Shown: positions 32,201-47,200, numbered from the stretch's first letter. The stretch is 64,000 nucleotides of DNA from Tubulanus polymorphus (GCF_964204645.1 NC_134027.1:12326485-12390484), one strand, 5' to 3'. Program-made: numbers and translations. Notes: generated by a model from the letters alone, not told the origin.

Positions 32201-35200
32201 CATTGGTGGCTCGTGAGGATTGCAGATAATAGAGGGTATACAAGGGTATCATAGTTCTTAGATTGGCAATTAAACCAAAGTTGGCATGGACTGGTCTGAA
32301 TTATTGAAGCAGGGATGAGTCAGTTGCTATCACAGTGAATACTGCTGTAAGAAAATTTCTGATACACTATTATGGACTTGCAAAAAATGATAAATGAATT
32401 GTCCCAAATAGCAATACTTACCCACCTAATGACAGTTAACCTTAATGAAATCTTATTTCTTATTCTCTTCTTCAGATATTGACACATTCAAGCAACAAGT
32501 TGAAAGTTTAAGCAAAGAATTACAAAAAGCCAATAGGGTAACTTTTCTATTAAACATTGACAGTGTTCGAATTATGTCTCTCTGGTGGAGGGCAAGGAGA
32601 TATTTTAGCGCGATACAGCGTACAAATCTGAGGGGATTTTTTTAAAACTTGGATGTGTGAGTTGACACTGGGCAGCCCTGTTAAGATAGTAGCTATCCAC
32701 TGTCTGATATGACCCCTATGGAGATCACGGGAAAAATGTGACTAAATGTGAACATTTCTAATAAGTAAGTTTTGTATGAAAAAAGTGAAAATTTTGGAAA
32801 CTTATGTGAAATTTTTTTAGAATTCTTGTCAGCAATTTTCTTTTGGCCTTATAGGCTGTATATGTTCTTCATGCTGTAGGCTATGCTTTGTCCCTAGATA
32901 GTCCATAGTACGTGTACGTATGTACCCAGTACATGTTCATAGTCTAGTGTCAGTCATTGATTTGTATATCCTAATTTCAGGTCAAAGTTGGTACATTGTC
33001 TTAAACATGGTTAACATGGTAACTCTTACATGAAACCTCAACGAAAATGTTATCGCATTAGTTGTATGTCGCTTTTCAAATATTTGGTGTGAAAAATTAA
33101 GTTTTTGGCATGAAAAAATTTGGAAATCCTTTTGGTCTGTTTTTTGGTCTGAAGAAATGTAGAAAAATTGAAATTAAACAATGTGAAAAAATGCGAAAAT
33201 TAAAGAATGTAGCATCTCATCCCAGAAATCTATCCATAAACTTGGTGTATGGTTGGTACAAATGAGAGGTCTCACCCTATTGAAAACGGTAATCATCTTC
33301 TGGTGATCATCTTCATATGGCTGCGATGGTGGCCATCTTTAATTTAATCATGCGATTCCTGAAATTTTGTGTATGAGTAAGGAAGGGTGAGAAGGCTAGG
33401 CCTTCCCCTGTTGATTATCCTCTGACAAATTTGGCTGCCATAGTGGCCTTGAATTTCGCATTAATGCATTGGACCCTGCAAATCCTAGAGTCTTTTCAAA
33501 ACTTGGTTTGTTGGTTGGACGAGAATAAGGTCCAATCCTTGAATTTCTTGTTAGCACTATCATGCTTATGACAATTGAAGATGCATTTCCTGGGGAGACA
33601 TACGCGGCACTTGCCTCATTCTCGTTTGGTGTGTGGGTTTTCACTTTCCTGCATGCTTGATTGAATTCGAATATCAATTGTTTACTGATTATTATCAATT
33701 TTTTGGCTGATAGTTATATCAATTTGTGTGTGACTTTGGACTGTTTTACTTTTTTGCAGACTATCAGTAAAAGTAAGAAGGCCAAGGTATGTCAACGGAT
33801 ACAATGTGATACAGCATTCAGACAATTTGATTTGAGATTAGTTCCTTGGCCTACCCTTAGAGCATCTTCCAAATTTACTATTGAATTTTGTGTATGCCTA
33901 TCTAGGATCAAAAAGTTACATGATATTTCATTCAAACAGAGATATTAGGTTGATTTTTAATAATCAAGGCAATTTGAAATCTTTGTGGGAATACGGTACT
34001 TTGATATAGCTTTTTGAAAAACGTCTGTGGTGTTGGACACCTGTTTTGGTGCTTTGATATGTGGGTATATTTCCAGCCTCATTTAATGCTAGTTTTCATG
34101 GTAATCATCATAATCAAATTCAAGAATTCATTCCATTATATACTAGAAAGTATCACCATGTCTGATTACATACATGTAAACTGACTAGTTTATTTGACAA
34201 ACTCAAGGTCTACAATTTAGACAATATGAGTGAAAAATAGAACAATATACAAAATAACATAGATGTGAAGGACAGAGTCGGACAGCAGAATGTATATTGT
34301 CACAGAGACAAGAAAATTAATTATGAAAGAATTATTTGATGCCTTAGAAAAAAATGTGGAATGTTTTAGGATACCGCTAAGCTTACGTAGTGATAGATTG
34401 AGCAGCAGTTTAATTTTAACAGAGGACTGAATATTTTGCGGATGTATCAAATTCAGTTGCCACTGTGCAAATAAAGTTCTTAAAGCTAAGGGGTTGGTTA
34501 ACAATACATCGTTCGGTGTATGTAGTTTTCACCAGCTGGGAGCTCGCATAACATGCTTCCTGATGAGTACTAATAGTACTAACATAAAGTCTGTACAATG
34601 GTACCGTAAAAACCGGCATATAAGTCGAGTTTTTAACCCTTGATTTTACCACTAAATTATTGACCTTGACTTATACGCCGAGTACAGTTTTCTACGAAGT
34701 ATTTTCAGGTCACAAGAAATATTGATTCTACCAGACAAAAAAGACAGTGTTCATCTTCTTACTGCTATAACAGTTTGAATAATTATTCATGATAAATAAA
34801 GTTATTTAATGAAAAAAACTTCTTTCATTTTGACACAGATTGATTAACGCATTGCAGCAATCAGGCTGACACACGTGGCGGCGTGCGTGAAGGCACACAT
34901 CGTTATCAAAACAAACTATTCAATACAATGATACTAGTAATTATTCTTCTAAGAGAAGGGACTCGACTTATAAGCCGGATATATGTTAAAATCATGAAAT
35001 ATAGGTCTAAAAATCGACCTCGACTTATACGCCGCGTAGACTTATACGCCGGTTTTTACGGTATTTATATGGCGGAAAACTGTGTCTAATCTTGAATGCA
35101 CTGTATATGCAAAAGTTTTGTGGATACATGTGTACACGCTACAAGCATTAAGACGGGACGAACTAATCACTTCTAATCGACTTTCGATATTTACATGAAT

Positions 35201-38200
35201 GCTCCATTTTCATTTCATGCAATTGGTTGATTTTCAGGAAATTGAAAGTTTATCTCAAGATAATGAAGCGTTGCAAAGAAAGCTCATTAGTCAAGAAGAG
35301 GATTTCCGGCTTCAAAATGAAACGCTCATGCAAGAATTAACAACGGTGAGTTAGAAATTGACTAGTATTTCATAATCATGTATGCTGAAAAAAGATGCAT
35401 TGTTTCCCGTGATCAGCTGGGCAGAAAATAAAGGGCTTGCAGATTGGGATTTCTTCAATTGGGTTTTAAAGATAAAAAGAATGAATTATGGGCCTAGGGC
35501 AGTTGCGGCACTGTTGAACCTGGTACTTCCTCATTGATAAGTACCGGTAATACCCATCTCAGAGCCCTCAATAATGTATCCCTGCAGTCTGTAGTGGTCT
35601 TATATAGTCTGTAGGCCTACTGGTGGTCTTACTACATGCTGACAATGAACAAACTGCAATGAAAATGCAGTTATCACTTTTAATGATAGCACGAACTAAA
35701 AAGAATTCTGTGGTGGCATGGTTCCCACAGAAGAGGGAACTTGGAAAAATTTGGGCATTTTGAAATAATAATTCCCAGTTTTGAAATATTTGGGAAGTTG
35801 AGAAATTTTCCTCAAATCAGGGAAATATTTGGGAAATTCATTATCATATTATGTATTGCATTTGCCAAGTGCAACGATTTCCCATTATAATCACCTTTAT
35901 CAACCAGTCACCACTAAAATGTTGACCATAGCATGGTGGTATCTGTTAATTTTCATTCGGGAAAATTTAAAAATCACTCTTGAAATACTTGGGAAAAACC
36001 TGGGAATTTTTATTTCATGTAACTGTGGGAACAATGTGGTGGACTGACAGACTACCAAAAAATGGGAAACAAGGCACATTTTTCCCTTAGTCATTCCTGT
36101 GTTTGCTATTTTATATTTACGTTCGATATTTCAGTAGGCTCTATGTCGACTATTTCAATATATCTCTCCCATAAAAACTCGTACTGTGGGTCTTCCATGG
36201 AAACACTTATTTAGCTAAATCTTTTGGTTTCTGGAGACCCACATGATAGTGATTTTTATCACACATGATTATTCCCTTCAGCTTGTGGCAAATAATGAAA
36301 AATTAGAAAAGGAAATTTCGTCAGTACCAACAACAAGTGAAGGCAGCCATGAAACGTTGGATTTTAATGATGAACTGCGTCGAATTCAAGCTCAAAATTC
36401 AGCCCTTCAGAAAAATCTCACCAGTAAGTTCAGTAACACCAGCAAATTACTGCTAGTAGCAACCAGCCCATCATTCTTGAGTTAGTTCTCTCATAGGTGC
36501 TGCGTAAAATTCAATACCTTGATAAATTGATTCATTATATTTTCATAGAACATAATACATATCATAATTTCTCTTACAAAATATTGAGATGAACTATGAA
36601 GGACTCATTCAGAGCGGACGAGCCCTGATGACTATGAAATGGATGATGAAAAAATTCATTCATTGAGTTATTTAAGATTTGATTTTAAGTTTAAATGACA
36701 ACTAAACGTATAACTGTGCCCTTCATTTTCTAGGCCAACAAGAAAAATATGATGAAGAGATTTTACGTTTGCAAGGCACGATTAAAGTGCTGCAGCATGT
36801 GAACAATGACTTGGAGATACAATGTCAAAAATTGGCAGGGCAGCGTGGAACACCAGCTGGTGATGAAAACAGGTTAGACAAAATTCAATTTAGATAATGG
36901 CTTGTATTTATGAGTGAAAATCTGAGGTCCTTTGAACTCATGAATGTAGTTTTCATTGGAGAATGCCCAGAGTTCACAACCCGTACAGCTATGGCCGATA
37001 GCATAGTGTTAGGTTCACTTTTAATTTTGTACAGTTTAAATAGACTTTTGAGGGGCTATAAAATGATTAATCAATAAAACAGTTAAACAGCAGAGAAATG
37101 CTGTCAGCAATTCATCTTAGTTAGTAATGAACAGTGAGTTTTGTTCATTTTTCTGTCCATGAACTGCAATAAAGTGTAAATTTGAAATATTTCTTTATAT
37201 CGTATATATCTTACGTTTCTTCAGTGATACTCGGTCAGTAGAAGGTCAGTCTGATAATGAAACTAGTGTCAATGAATCCGGTGACCCAACTGAACTTGAA
37301 AAAGGTGCGTATTAATTCATTGCTTTTGTTTCTCTGCATGCATTGGTACACCTGCTTACCAGCATCTGAAACTTGCTGTCAATTACAATAGCTCTTTTCA
37401 GTAATGAAAATTTCAATCTGAGCCTTATGTATGTGTGGCATTCGAGCCACCAACTTGCTCGTAGCGCCTGCAAATATAGCTGCTTCTATGTACTGTCGAC
37501 CTCGCTTTAATCGTCGGCGTGTAATTCTTCATTCTAGCTTAATTGTCATTTTTCTTCGAGAACAGATAAACACATCGTTATATCCTTAATGTTTCAGTGG
37601 TCAATTCGTCATGCATAAGTCGTCATTTCGCTTTAATCGTCACTATTTTGCTGGTCCGTTAGTACTGTTTATACATAGATAACATCGGTTAAAACCGTCA
37701 CTGCACAAATATATCGTTAAACTACATGTGCAGCACTGAGGCCATACTGCCTCGACACACAGTCCCCAGTTAGCTTTGTAGCGCGCTGCAATACACAAAA
37801 AATTAACCTCATCGCACAATGTTCGTTCATTCATAGTAAATAGAGGCTCAGTGCAAAGAGAGATCGACAAAATGATGCTAAAAAGTTTCCAAGAACTTCC
37901 AAAGAAAAGCAAAGAAATTTCAAATTCATTGAAAAGAATCCATTCATAAAGTAACGAAATTGTTGATGGTGAACTAGTTGGCAGCCTTCGTCAATGTTGC
38001 TTAACTTCTTCAATGAGTAGCTTATCTTGTAGCGAAGTCAAAACAAAGTTATTATTACATATGTAAGTCTTACCAATTTAAATTTTCACCTAATTGTGCA
38101 TGGAAATTACCTAGCCCAGCAGATACATCCCAGATTACGCGGGTTCCATAAATAAACAAAGACCGTGATGAGTCAGAAACTCAAAATGTACTTAATTCGC

Positions 38201-41200
38201 CTATCAGATAAATCGTCATTTTAGGGCCAGTCCTTAAAGTAACGTTTAAATCGAGGTCGACCGTAGAATGAAGATTACAGCAGTACAGAGGCATGGAAAA
38301 AACATAAGGCCTTTGTTGTGAAAGATACCAATGTGATATCTTGGGGTCCAGCAACGCTATGCCCACTAGATGGAAGCTTCACTATCTGACAATTTCAATA
38401 TTCACCATCCCCTAGATAACAAATATTGTGACCTTAGTACTTGCCACAGTCACAAAAAATGTCATGAGCTAGGATTTTGTAGTTGATTGTGTTCACGAAA
38501 TATGCATAGTACTAATACAGGCCTATATGGAAGTACGTGTACATGTACCCATGTTTATCCACTATTCAATGCCCTGATGAACAATGACCTTCTTTCTTAG
38601 CAAACCCATGGTTCACTCACTTTTACTATCACTAGCTGATAGCAAGCCTAAACTGAACAATGATGTATGTACTGTATATCAGATCGCAAACAATCACCTT
38701 GATACTCACCATAAAGATAGAGCATATGATGATCAACAATTGTTTGTGGTTACAAAATAGGTACCAGTATATATGGAAATGCCATGTTATTCCGCTATTC
38801 AACACCCCCTGGTGAAAACATTGAGTACCGATAACCCCATTCCATGGCCTATGACAATGCTAACAATTATCAAATATCAAGACTAAAAAGTTCAAACCTG
38901 TTAACATCTTTTCCAAGACAATCCATAGAAGTGTCTTCAAAAGTTTTCAACATTTTAGTCTGCTAATCACATCAAATATAACGCAGTTATTTCGATGATT
39001 GAGATTTAAGCTGCTCCGATTAGAGCAAATGCAGAGATTATTCAATTGACTAGTTTCATTCCCTATCACTACCAATTCCCGATAAAGCCCTACTTCCCTT
39101 GGAAGCCAAAATATGGAAACTCTATTGAAATGACAGAGATGTCAGTAATACTATTTCTTGTTTGAATGACTGTTATCCAATTTTGAGGTGAAAGTGATTG
39201 CTGTATTGAATTTGGGTAAATGTTAGAGCATGCTATACCTACCTGCTGTTAGATTGACTAACCAGAGATACATTGAAAAATTGATAGGTTTTGTTGGTAT
39301 ATTTATTGATTATAAACAAAAACATTGCCAATATATAGAGTGGTGCTTTAGGTTAAGTTTTTGGTTAGGAACCATTAGAAGATCTCCAGAATGCAGGAAA
39401 TAGCCTCCTTTGTAAAGTAAATTCTCAAGACTTTCTGGGGAGGCCCGTCCGACTCCCCCCCCACGCTTCCACCGTGATTAATGAATATCATTTAAATGTG
39501 TGGCCGATGAAAAATTGGTAGCTATTTTGCTGTTTTTTCTGCTGATAGTTTTTTCCCTGATTGTATGCAAATGTCTAATAGTTGCTATCTCACTGCTTAC
39601 TATTTCAATAGATTGATACAATATACATAGTGAGTTAAGAGAGAAACTAAATAATTGATCTATTAAAACATTTCTTTTTTCAGAAGATTACATGGCGAAG
39701 TTGCGGTCGACTTCTATCAATGAATTGATGTCTGACAGTGAACTGAATTCGCAGAAACTGCAAGAACAATTGAAACTTGTTAATGGTATGTAGGAAAGAA
39801 AATTCTGATAGTATACAGCCCAGCCTTTAAGAGAATCAATCAGAAAAACGAATGTAGGTAAAAATCTCCCCGGTAAAAATCCCACATCAAATTTAACTCT
39901 TATCTGACCACCAGAGAATTTTAGTGTCAGTCACAGACCACTCTCGACTTTCGTCGGAAACCACCCGCTTCATTTTGAACGGCTGTGGCGTTTCATCTGT
40001 TGGGTTTTCATTTCTTGTTTTTAGTAGAAGCGGTCGGTAGCTTTCCTGTGTAAACCAGGAAATGAAATTTTTTCTTAAAAATCTTAAGTTTTTTTTACAA
40101 GCGTTATTTTTCGAAAAAAGGATGAATACTGAGGCAGCACTTATAGGATAGCACTGAGGATAGTGATTCAAATAATGAAGACTTTATTTCTGAATCGGAA
40201 AGTGAGTCTGAAGTCTATAATCAGACGGAAGAAGGTGATTCTGATCAGGCAAGTCATGTTGATGATGCTGGTGCCCCAATTACTGATGATGAGGAGGTAG
40301 ACGAGGGTCAGGCATTGAATCCCCCGGTTCACTCAATGTCTGAATCAGAAGAATTGGGATTATATCCCCCAAAAATGAACGTATTTTGAAAAAAAAAATT
40401 TTTGCATATTGAGGGTCACCACATTAGCTACAAAGTTTTCTTTTACCACTAAGCTCTTAGACTAATATTTTAGGAGCTACTGGACTTAATAAAAGGGCCT
40501 TTGTTTTATTGGTATTAGTCTATTGAAAACCTGGTCTGAGAGGGTATTGTTGCAAATAGGAAACCTGGTCAGATAAGAGTTAAGTAAAACCCTAGCATAA
40601 ATGAAAACAGATAATACTTTTTACAAGAATACTTAGTACATAGATAGGTACACAGATATTTTGCTATTACTTTTAGACTGGATTTCTTCATAGAAATTTT
40701 TAGAAATACGATAACATCATTTTCATGCATGTTACTAGCTAAAAGTCACGGAATAATGTCATTTTTATGCACGTAACTTGGTCAAAGTCATTGATAATCC
40801 AAGATGAATATTGTGAAAAACATTACGGAAAATCTGAAATTTTGAAAACTACTATAAGTTTTTCAACATAAGAATATTGAAGTATTTTGTTGGATATTGC
40901 AGTGAAATCAAATTTGGGGGGATTTTTACCTGTTACCCAGAAAAACATGTCCTTTGTTGTGTAATCCAGTTTCTGATCAGATTTTCGAATACCAGTATAT
41001 ATCAGTGCTATTAATAACCATTTACCCCTTAGGCCATCCCAAAATAATTGTCTGTTTGCCATGACACCGACTCAAGTTTTCAGGACGTTTTTAGCGCCGC
41101 GCTAAATGCGTACTAAATAATAAGATAATTCAAGTAATCCCATATCATAAAGAAAGTGATATTCATGTCATAAATCAGTGTTTTTTGGTTTATCTTTGTC

Positions 41201-44200
41201 AGCAGTATGAGCTTGGCATTGAGCCAATTCATGTAAAATCCCGGTACGTTTTTCTATGTGAGCATTTTTTTCATTGGTTCTCGGGTTAAACGACGTATAA
41301 TCCATGCGATTGAAGACATGACGAACCTCCGTCGATGACATGGTCAACTTTGTTAAAATTCGACGAAAAACTGTTTTTGGCGGGAAAATTCTTAGCTCTT
41401 GCGTATAAAATTGCAATGACCTCGATTGGGGGGCGTCGTCTCTACAAGCGAATGTGATTGGCTGTTTTTGGGAAATACGGGGAATTCCGACGCTACTAAA
41501 ATAATTATGGGAAAGCCATTAATGGCGAACATTTCATTGGACTTGGTGCCGTATATGTGCGAATCTTAAATGCTCATTGCTGGTGAGAATATGATTATTT
41601 CACATATCGCCATAGGTATTGTTTCGTTTTAATACCCGGTGATTGTGTTGATAGAGATCGAAGTGAAGCAAATGTTCACTACACAAGGCCTCCACGTGTG
41701 CGCAGGAGCGCTAACATTAGACTGTTGCACACACGAACACACGCTTATACATACTACTATATGGTGATGCTGTAACGCTGCTTGGCGCGTGCACGTTTGG
41801 TATGATAACAGGCTGAATAATCGTCGTAGCAGAAGATGAGCGCTGTGTTTTCTGTTTGATAGAATTTGTAAATTGTAATTTCTTGTGACCTGAAAATACT
41901 AAGCAGCAAACTATGGGTATAGGTCGAGGTCTGAATATTGTAGTGGTAAATTCCAGGATTTAAAACGATCGAATACTATGCCCTGGTGTTTTAGCTTCTG
42001 CGGCCATACATTGGAAGAGGTTTCGTCTCCAAGACTCAATATTCAGCCACCCTCTGATATGTGACATCATATGAATTTTATTTGAATATTTTTTCATATT
42101 GTGAAAAATTTTTTTTTTTAAATATAAGATAGTTTCCAATGCGGCGCCTACCTGTACCCTACGAAATTTTGGACGTAGACCATAAACAAATGTTTATCTT
42201 TGGTCTCATTTTACTACAAAATAATTCTTTAAGAAAGATAAAATACAATATAAACTTCTAGAACTTTGAAGTCACGAATTAAAAAGATTTTTCAAGCAAT
42301 GCCCTTACTCCAAACAACCTCTAGCTTTCAATTTATTTAATCTGAAATCAGTACACTAGCCGCTATAATCAGTTTTTGAGTAATGACACATGCGCATTGA
42401 CGACGAATTAAACGCAAATAGCGCCGAGTTGCCCGCACACGAGAGCGCAGTTGGTGCTGCGTGAAAAAATATCAAACATTATAGATATTTGGCGAACGAC
42501 AAAATGCACTCGACAAGGCCCCCGCACACGAGTCGAAAACTTCGCTGCGCCATTTGTGTACGCAGTTTTCGGCTCGTGTACCGGGGCCTTAAGAATGATT
42601 GGCAGCTTATTGGAACACTGCCAGTTTCCTGGAAAACTTAAACTAGGCCACATGTCAAGGCATGTTTTCACACTTCATACATACATAGCTCATACATCGG
42701 AAGTGGGTCGGTCGGCCTTTTTAGCCCACTTGGGACTTTAGTCCCAGCGGGCTATTGCGTTCACTTTTTGTCCGTCGTCCGTCCGTTCGGCCGTCCGTCC
42801 GTCCGTAGACGGAATCCAGTTATTTTGGGAAGTTTTGAAGACGCTTCAAGATAATGTCTTGATTTTTGGGTTACACATGTATCTACCCTAGACACATCTT
42901 CAGCCCAAAAACTGGCCCTGTCAGATTCAAGATGGCCGACTGGCAGCCATTGTTGTTCACCAAAATCAGCACTTTTTACACATTTTTGAACTTTTTGAGG
43001 GAAATTTTGAAGACGCTTTGATTAATTACCTTGATCTTTCGGATGTATGTGAATTCCCCCAGGGCCCATCAGCATAACAAAAATTGGGTCGATCGGACTC
43101 AAGATGGCCGTCCTATGACCTTTTTAGTGCCCAAAAATGTTAATTTTGGCCCAAATTCTGAGTCCTGTAGCTTCCTACTGGTTTATCATTTCTCATTGCA
43201 ATTTGTGATGGGTATTCTTTGGAAAAAGATGTTTTATACCTGAGACAGGTATTTTTCATCAGCCAATTATGACGCAATTGGCGGCCATCTTGGTGTCAGC
43301 AGTACTCATTCGTAAGTGGGAAAAATTTTTTCCACATTATATTGATACCTAAGCGTATTTTGTTACGACAATCAATTAGAAAGTTGTAGCTCATAACGTG
43401 TTCTATGATTGTGGTTAGTTTCAAGGTCATTGGTTTGTATATATGGCCACCAGGGGGCGTTGAATAATGCAATATCTTAGTATTTCTACATTATATTCGT
43501 ATCAATGCATATTTTGTAACCACAATCGATTGCAAAGTTGTAGCTCATGACATCATCTATGATTGTGGCAAGTTTTAAGGACATTAGTTATTCTATATGG
43601 TCACCAGGGGGCGTTGAATAGTAGAATAACTTAGTATTTCCTTATTATATTGGTACCTAGGCATATTTTGTTACCATGATCAATTACAAAGTTATAGTTC
43701 GTGACATGTTCTATGATTGTGGTGAGTTTCAAGGTCATTGGGTTTTGAATATGGTCACCAGGGGGCGTTGAATAGTAGAATAACTTAGTATTTCTATATT
43801 AAAGTAGTAACGAGGCATATTTTGTTATCACAATCAATTACAAAATCTTAGCTGCTGACATGTTCTATGATTGTGGTGAGTTTCAAGGTCATTGGATTCT
43901 GTATATGGTCACCAGGGGGCGTTGAATATTGAAACTGTTAGATTGTTGAGCATTTGGAACCACTTCCCAAGTGGGCATGGTGTCCCTGGACCCCTAGTTT
44001 ATCAAAAGTAAAGTTTATTTCAATGAATCCCAGAAAAACGTTTCACTCGGTACCATTGAAGTCGGGTCGGTCGGGTTACGGCAAACAGACCATTATTTTG
44101 GGATGGGCTTATGATGAAAATTCTGTAAGTTTAAATTTGCTATACATTGTTTATGAATTCCAGAGATGAAACTTAGTCTTGACACCGAACATGAAGAAAA

Positions 44201-47200
44201 TAAAATTCTCAAAGATCAGATAGCAAATTCACAGGTAAAATCACTTACTTTCATTTAAGATTTGTCGTAAGCCCTCTTAAAGCAAGGCTGAGACCCTAAA
44301 AGACTATCGTGTTGACTTTTCATTCATCCATTTGTCTGTAGATGAGAGTCAAGTTATTTTGGGAAGTTTAAGAATGCTTTGATGGATTGTCCTGACTTCA
44401 GATTATATGTATAGGCCTATGTATCTACCCTAGACACATCAGCAGCTGAATTGGCCCATTCAAAATCAAGATGGCTGACTGATGGCCATTGCTGTTCGCC
44501 ATGTTTTCAAGGGAAATTTTAAAAGCACATTTATCAATTATCATTGATATTACTTATTATCATTAAGAAAAATAATGAAATTTGAGATTGAAAGCAAATT
44601 TGTAATTTGAAAATGAGATGGTCATTTTGTGGCCTCTTTGGATCAAGATAGGTATGAATTCGTAGGCTTATGTATGTGTCTTCTTCAAAATGCGCCATAT
44701 AATAGTGAAATTTCGGATGGGGAAAGATCTTTATCATATCAGACAGGTTTTCTGAGCAGTTGCTTCTTTTGCAATTGGCTGCTACTCAATTAGCATGTTA
44801 GTTTCATTAATTTTCATTGATTGATGGTTCAGGGGAAAATACCAACAAGTATTAAGTATTTACTATACTAATGATATTCATTAATTGTTCATCATACTGG
44901 GGTTACCCTATGTATTGTTCTCGCTGTTAAATACGTTTATCTTTTTGGTATCTGTGCATATTTAGGACCCTGTGCCTCCAGCTATCCCATGGAATGCTCA
45001 TGGATAGCGCACAGCGATAGAACAATTCAAACAAACTTTTGTTTTCAATTAGTTTTCATCTGGATTTTCAGCCTCCCAAATGAGGAATCTGGCAAATCAC
45101 GTCTCTTGAAAAAACTTGTCTTAGATTGTTCTTTAGGGTTCATGTTATAGCAAGATCTTAATTATTCATCATTCATTGAATTTGAGAAATAATGAGTGAT
45201 CTCGATGGAATTTGAGAAGTATCCGGCATAATTGTCTGAATGCACATTGTTGCTACATGGTCGATCCTGGCCTGCAACAGGGCTGAATCGCTTGATTGCC
45301 ACAGTCGACTGTGAAGTCCTCACTATTACACAATTATAGATCCTGGCTGACATGTTCTATGATGTTTTGATGTGATTGGTTTCTGTTTATGTTCAACAGG
45401 GGGTGTTGAACGTTGTCATAATATAATTCATGTAGGCCTACTTCCATTAAGTTTTTTTATCCACAGTCAATTGCAATGTTGCTGTGTTATGTTCTATGAT
45501 TGTGTGGAGTTTCAACATCATTTGCAGCCAGGGGCCAGTTGCACAGTCGTGACTTGAGTCCAAAAGTGGTCTTAAGGCTGGCTTATGTCGACAAGCAACG
45601 CGACGCCTACCGATGCAACTGGGTTTATCGCCGATTAGCGGCCTACAAGAGGCCGCCAGTTGTTGCTCTATCGGTTCGACATAAGCCGGCAAACCGACGC
45701 CTACCGACTCGTCGCAAGCCGTATCTGGCTAGTTGCCGATGTTCTACTCCGGCCTACGGTAGGCGGACAGTTGCTTTCAATCGCAACCGACATAAGCTCA
45801 TCTACGACGCGATGGAACTGAGCGCAGGAGTTACAGCCAATAAGAGACCGCATATACATAGTACAAATTATGACCGCTAGTTAGCATCATTGATAATTAG
45901 TTATAAACTTTCAAATTCAAGTAGTTCAAAACGTAAACCAAACCTTCAGCATGTCAGATGACTGGACCGAAGATCTAGAAACGAAATTAGTAGAATTATG
46001 GTGAGAGTGGCCATCTTTATATGATGTCACTAGCACATTGTATTCAAAACAGAATCAGAAAGATAAATAGCTTTAGTAAAAGAAATAAATTTCCCAATAA
46101 TTCAAAAAATTCAAATGTATTCTCAAAATGCTTATCACGTGACCATCTGAGCCAGTGCAGTTGCTAGTAATCGCAACCGACATAAGCAGGGAAGCAACTG
46201 GGAGGATCTTGTATCCCACTAGTCGGCCTCAGTTGCTGGAAATCGGAGCGCAGTCGACATAAGCTGGGCTGCGATCACAGTTGCTCTGGGTTGTGTCGGT
46301 AGGAGTCGGTAGGCGTCGTGTTGCTTGTCGACATGAGCCAGCCTTTAAATCTTTAGACTGGTCTTAAGTTTTTAGATTGGCTATAGAAATAAGTTGGTCT
46401 TAGACTTGTCTTAAGTCTAAGCCATGACTATGCAACCAGCTTTGTGGCATTGAATACTGAAATCATCAGATTGTCAAGCATTTCAGTATCTCTTCCCAAA
46501 TCAGCATGGTGTCCCTGGAGCCCTGGTTTTTAGATTCAGCGCAGCTGAATCTATTAGTATTAAACAAGTTTTGAATTCTTGTTGACCGCTATCTCCTACG
46601 AGTGAAATGACTCACAGGCTAAGGTCTGCATTAAGTTGGCTGTTATATTGGCAGCTAAGTGGCGACCGCTTTTGAAGTAGGCTTTTTATATATTACTGAT
46701 ACAACATATAAAATTCTTCAATGAAAACTACAAAAGAAGAAATAAAATTGATGGGGATTTTTCATTTTTCTTGTACTGCGCTGAAAATTGCATGTGGATG
46801 CGCGGCGCAGTTTGCAGTGTTTACTGCGGAGCTGTGATGATAGTGCCCTCGTATTTCCGTCGAGTACTGTACCCTTTCCTATGGTTTTTGCCAATATTTT
46901 CTAAATTTGGATTGATCGCCAATGGTTTTTCTATACGACCTGGTATTGCATTTAGCCACCGGCGAAATCCGCCATCTTTTTTCTTGGCGTTCTAGCAGTA
47001 GAACGCGTTGGATTTTCTTGCCATAAAAATCTGGGAATTAGGATATTAGGGAGTTTTCACTCTCATAACGGTCCGTTCGGTTTGGGGGTTATCCCTGGTT
47101 TCTATTTTTCCGTAAGAATTTTATTTACAAATATAATTTGATTGAATTGAATTGAATTAATTATTGTGACAGAATAATTATGCCTCCCCCTCCTAAGGGT

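Larger units (their letters stand above)
33787..35237 (+). other. GRIPAP1 intron 4
   Basis: It holds a minus-strand repeat fragment (34216-34520) and a MITE (34604-35061). The remainder is plain intron. Confidence 0.6.
37305..39683 (+). other. GRIPAP1 intron 8
   Basis: It contains the pogo-like MITE (37493-38263) and a minus-strand pearl-like fragment (38339-38870). The stretch 38871-39683 shows nothing further. Confidence 0.6.
39786..44163 (+). other. GRIPAP1 intron 9
   Basis: It contains the piggyBac-like remnant, a short hairpin MITE and a complete pearl-like copy. The stretch 40580-42510 shows no gene; the minus frames at 40823-41062 and 41168-41416 are unsupported. Confidence 0.6.
45532..46440. 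mobile_element. MITE with GGGCCAGTTGCACAGTC termini, hosting another element
   Basis: The left GGGCCAGTTGCACAGTCGTG and the right, reverse-complemented, GCTGGTTGCATAGTCATGG are inverted. The phrase 'gagtccaaaagtggtcttaa' is mirrored on the far side. The interior is the element at 45576-46344. Confidence 0.6.
44280..46531 (+). repeat. pearl-like repeat, old copy split by nested MITEs
   Basis: The left part (44330-44530) matches 'gacacatc', 'caagatggctgactg' and neighbours in the complete copies. Cores lie at about 45350-45530, and the end GTGTCCCTGGAGCCCTGG lies at 46509-46526. The core is interrupted by 45532-46440. Confidence 0.6.

Noticed and set aside
33396-33698. 100-codon minus-strand frame in GRIPAP1 intron 3
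   Set aside because: No domain, no splice context, and ordinary composition.
45447-45880. Frames of 81 and 126 codons rich in Arg and Pro
   Set aside because: They follow the repeated CTACCG/GACGCC words of a TIR element's arms.
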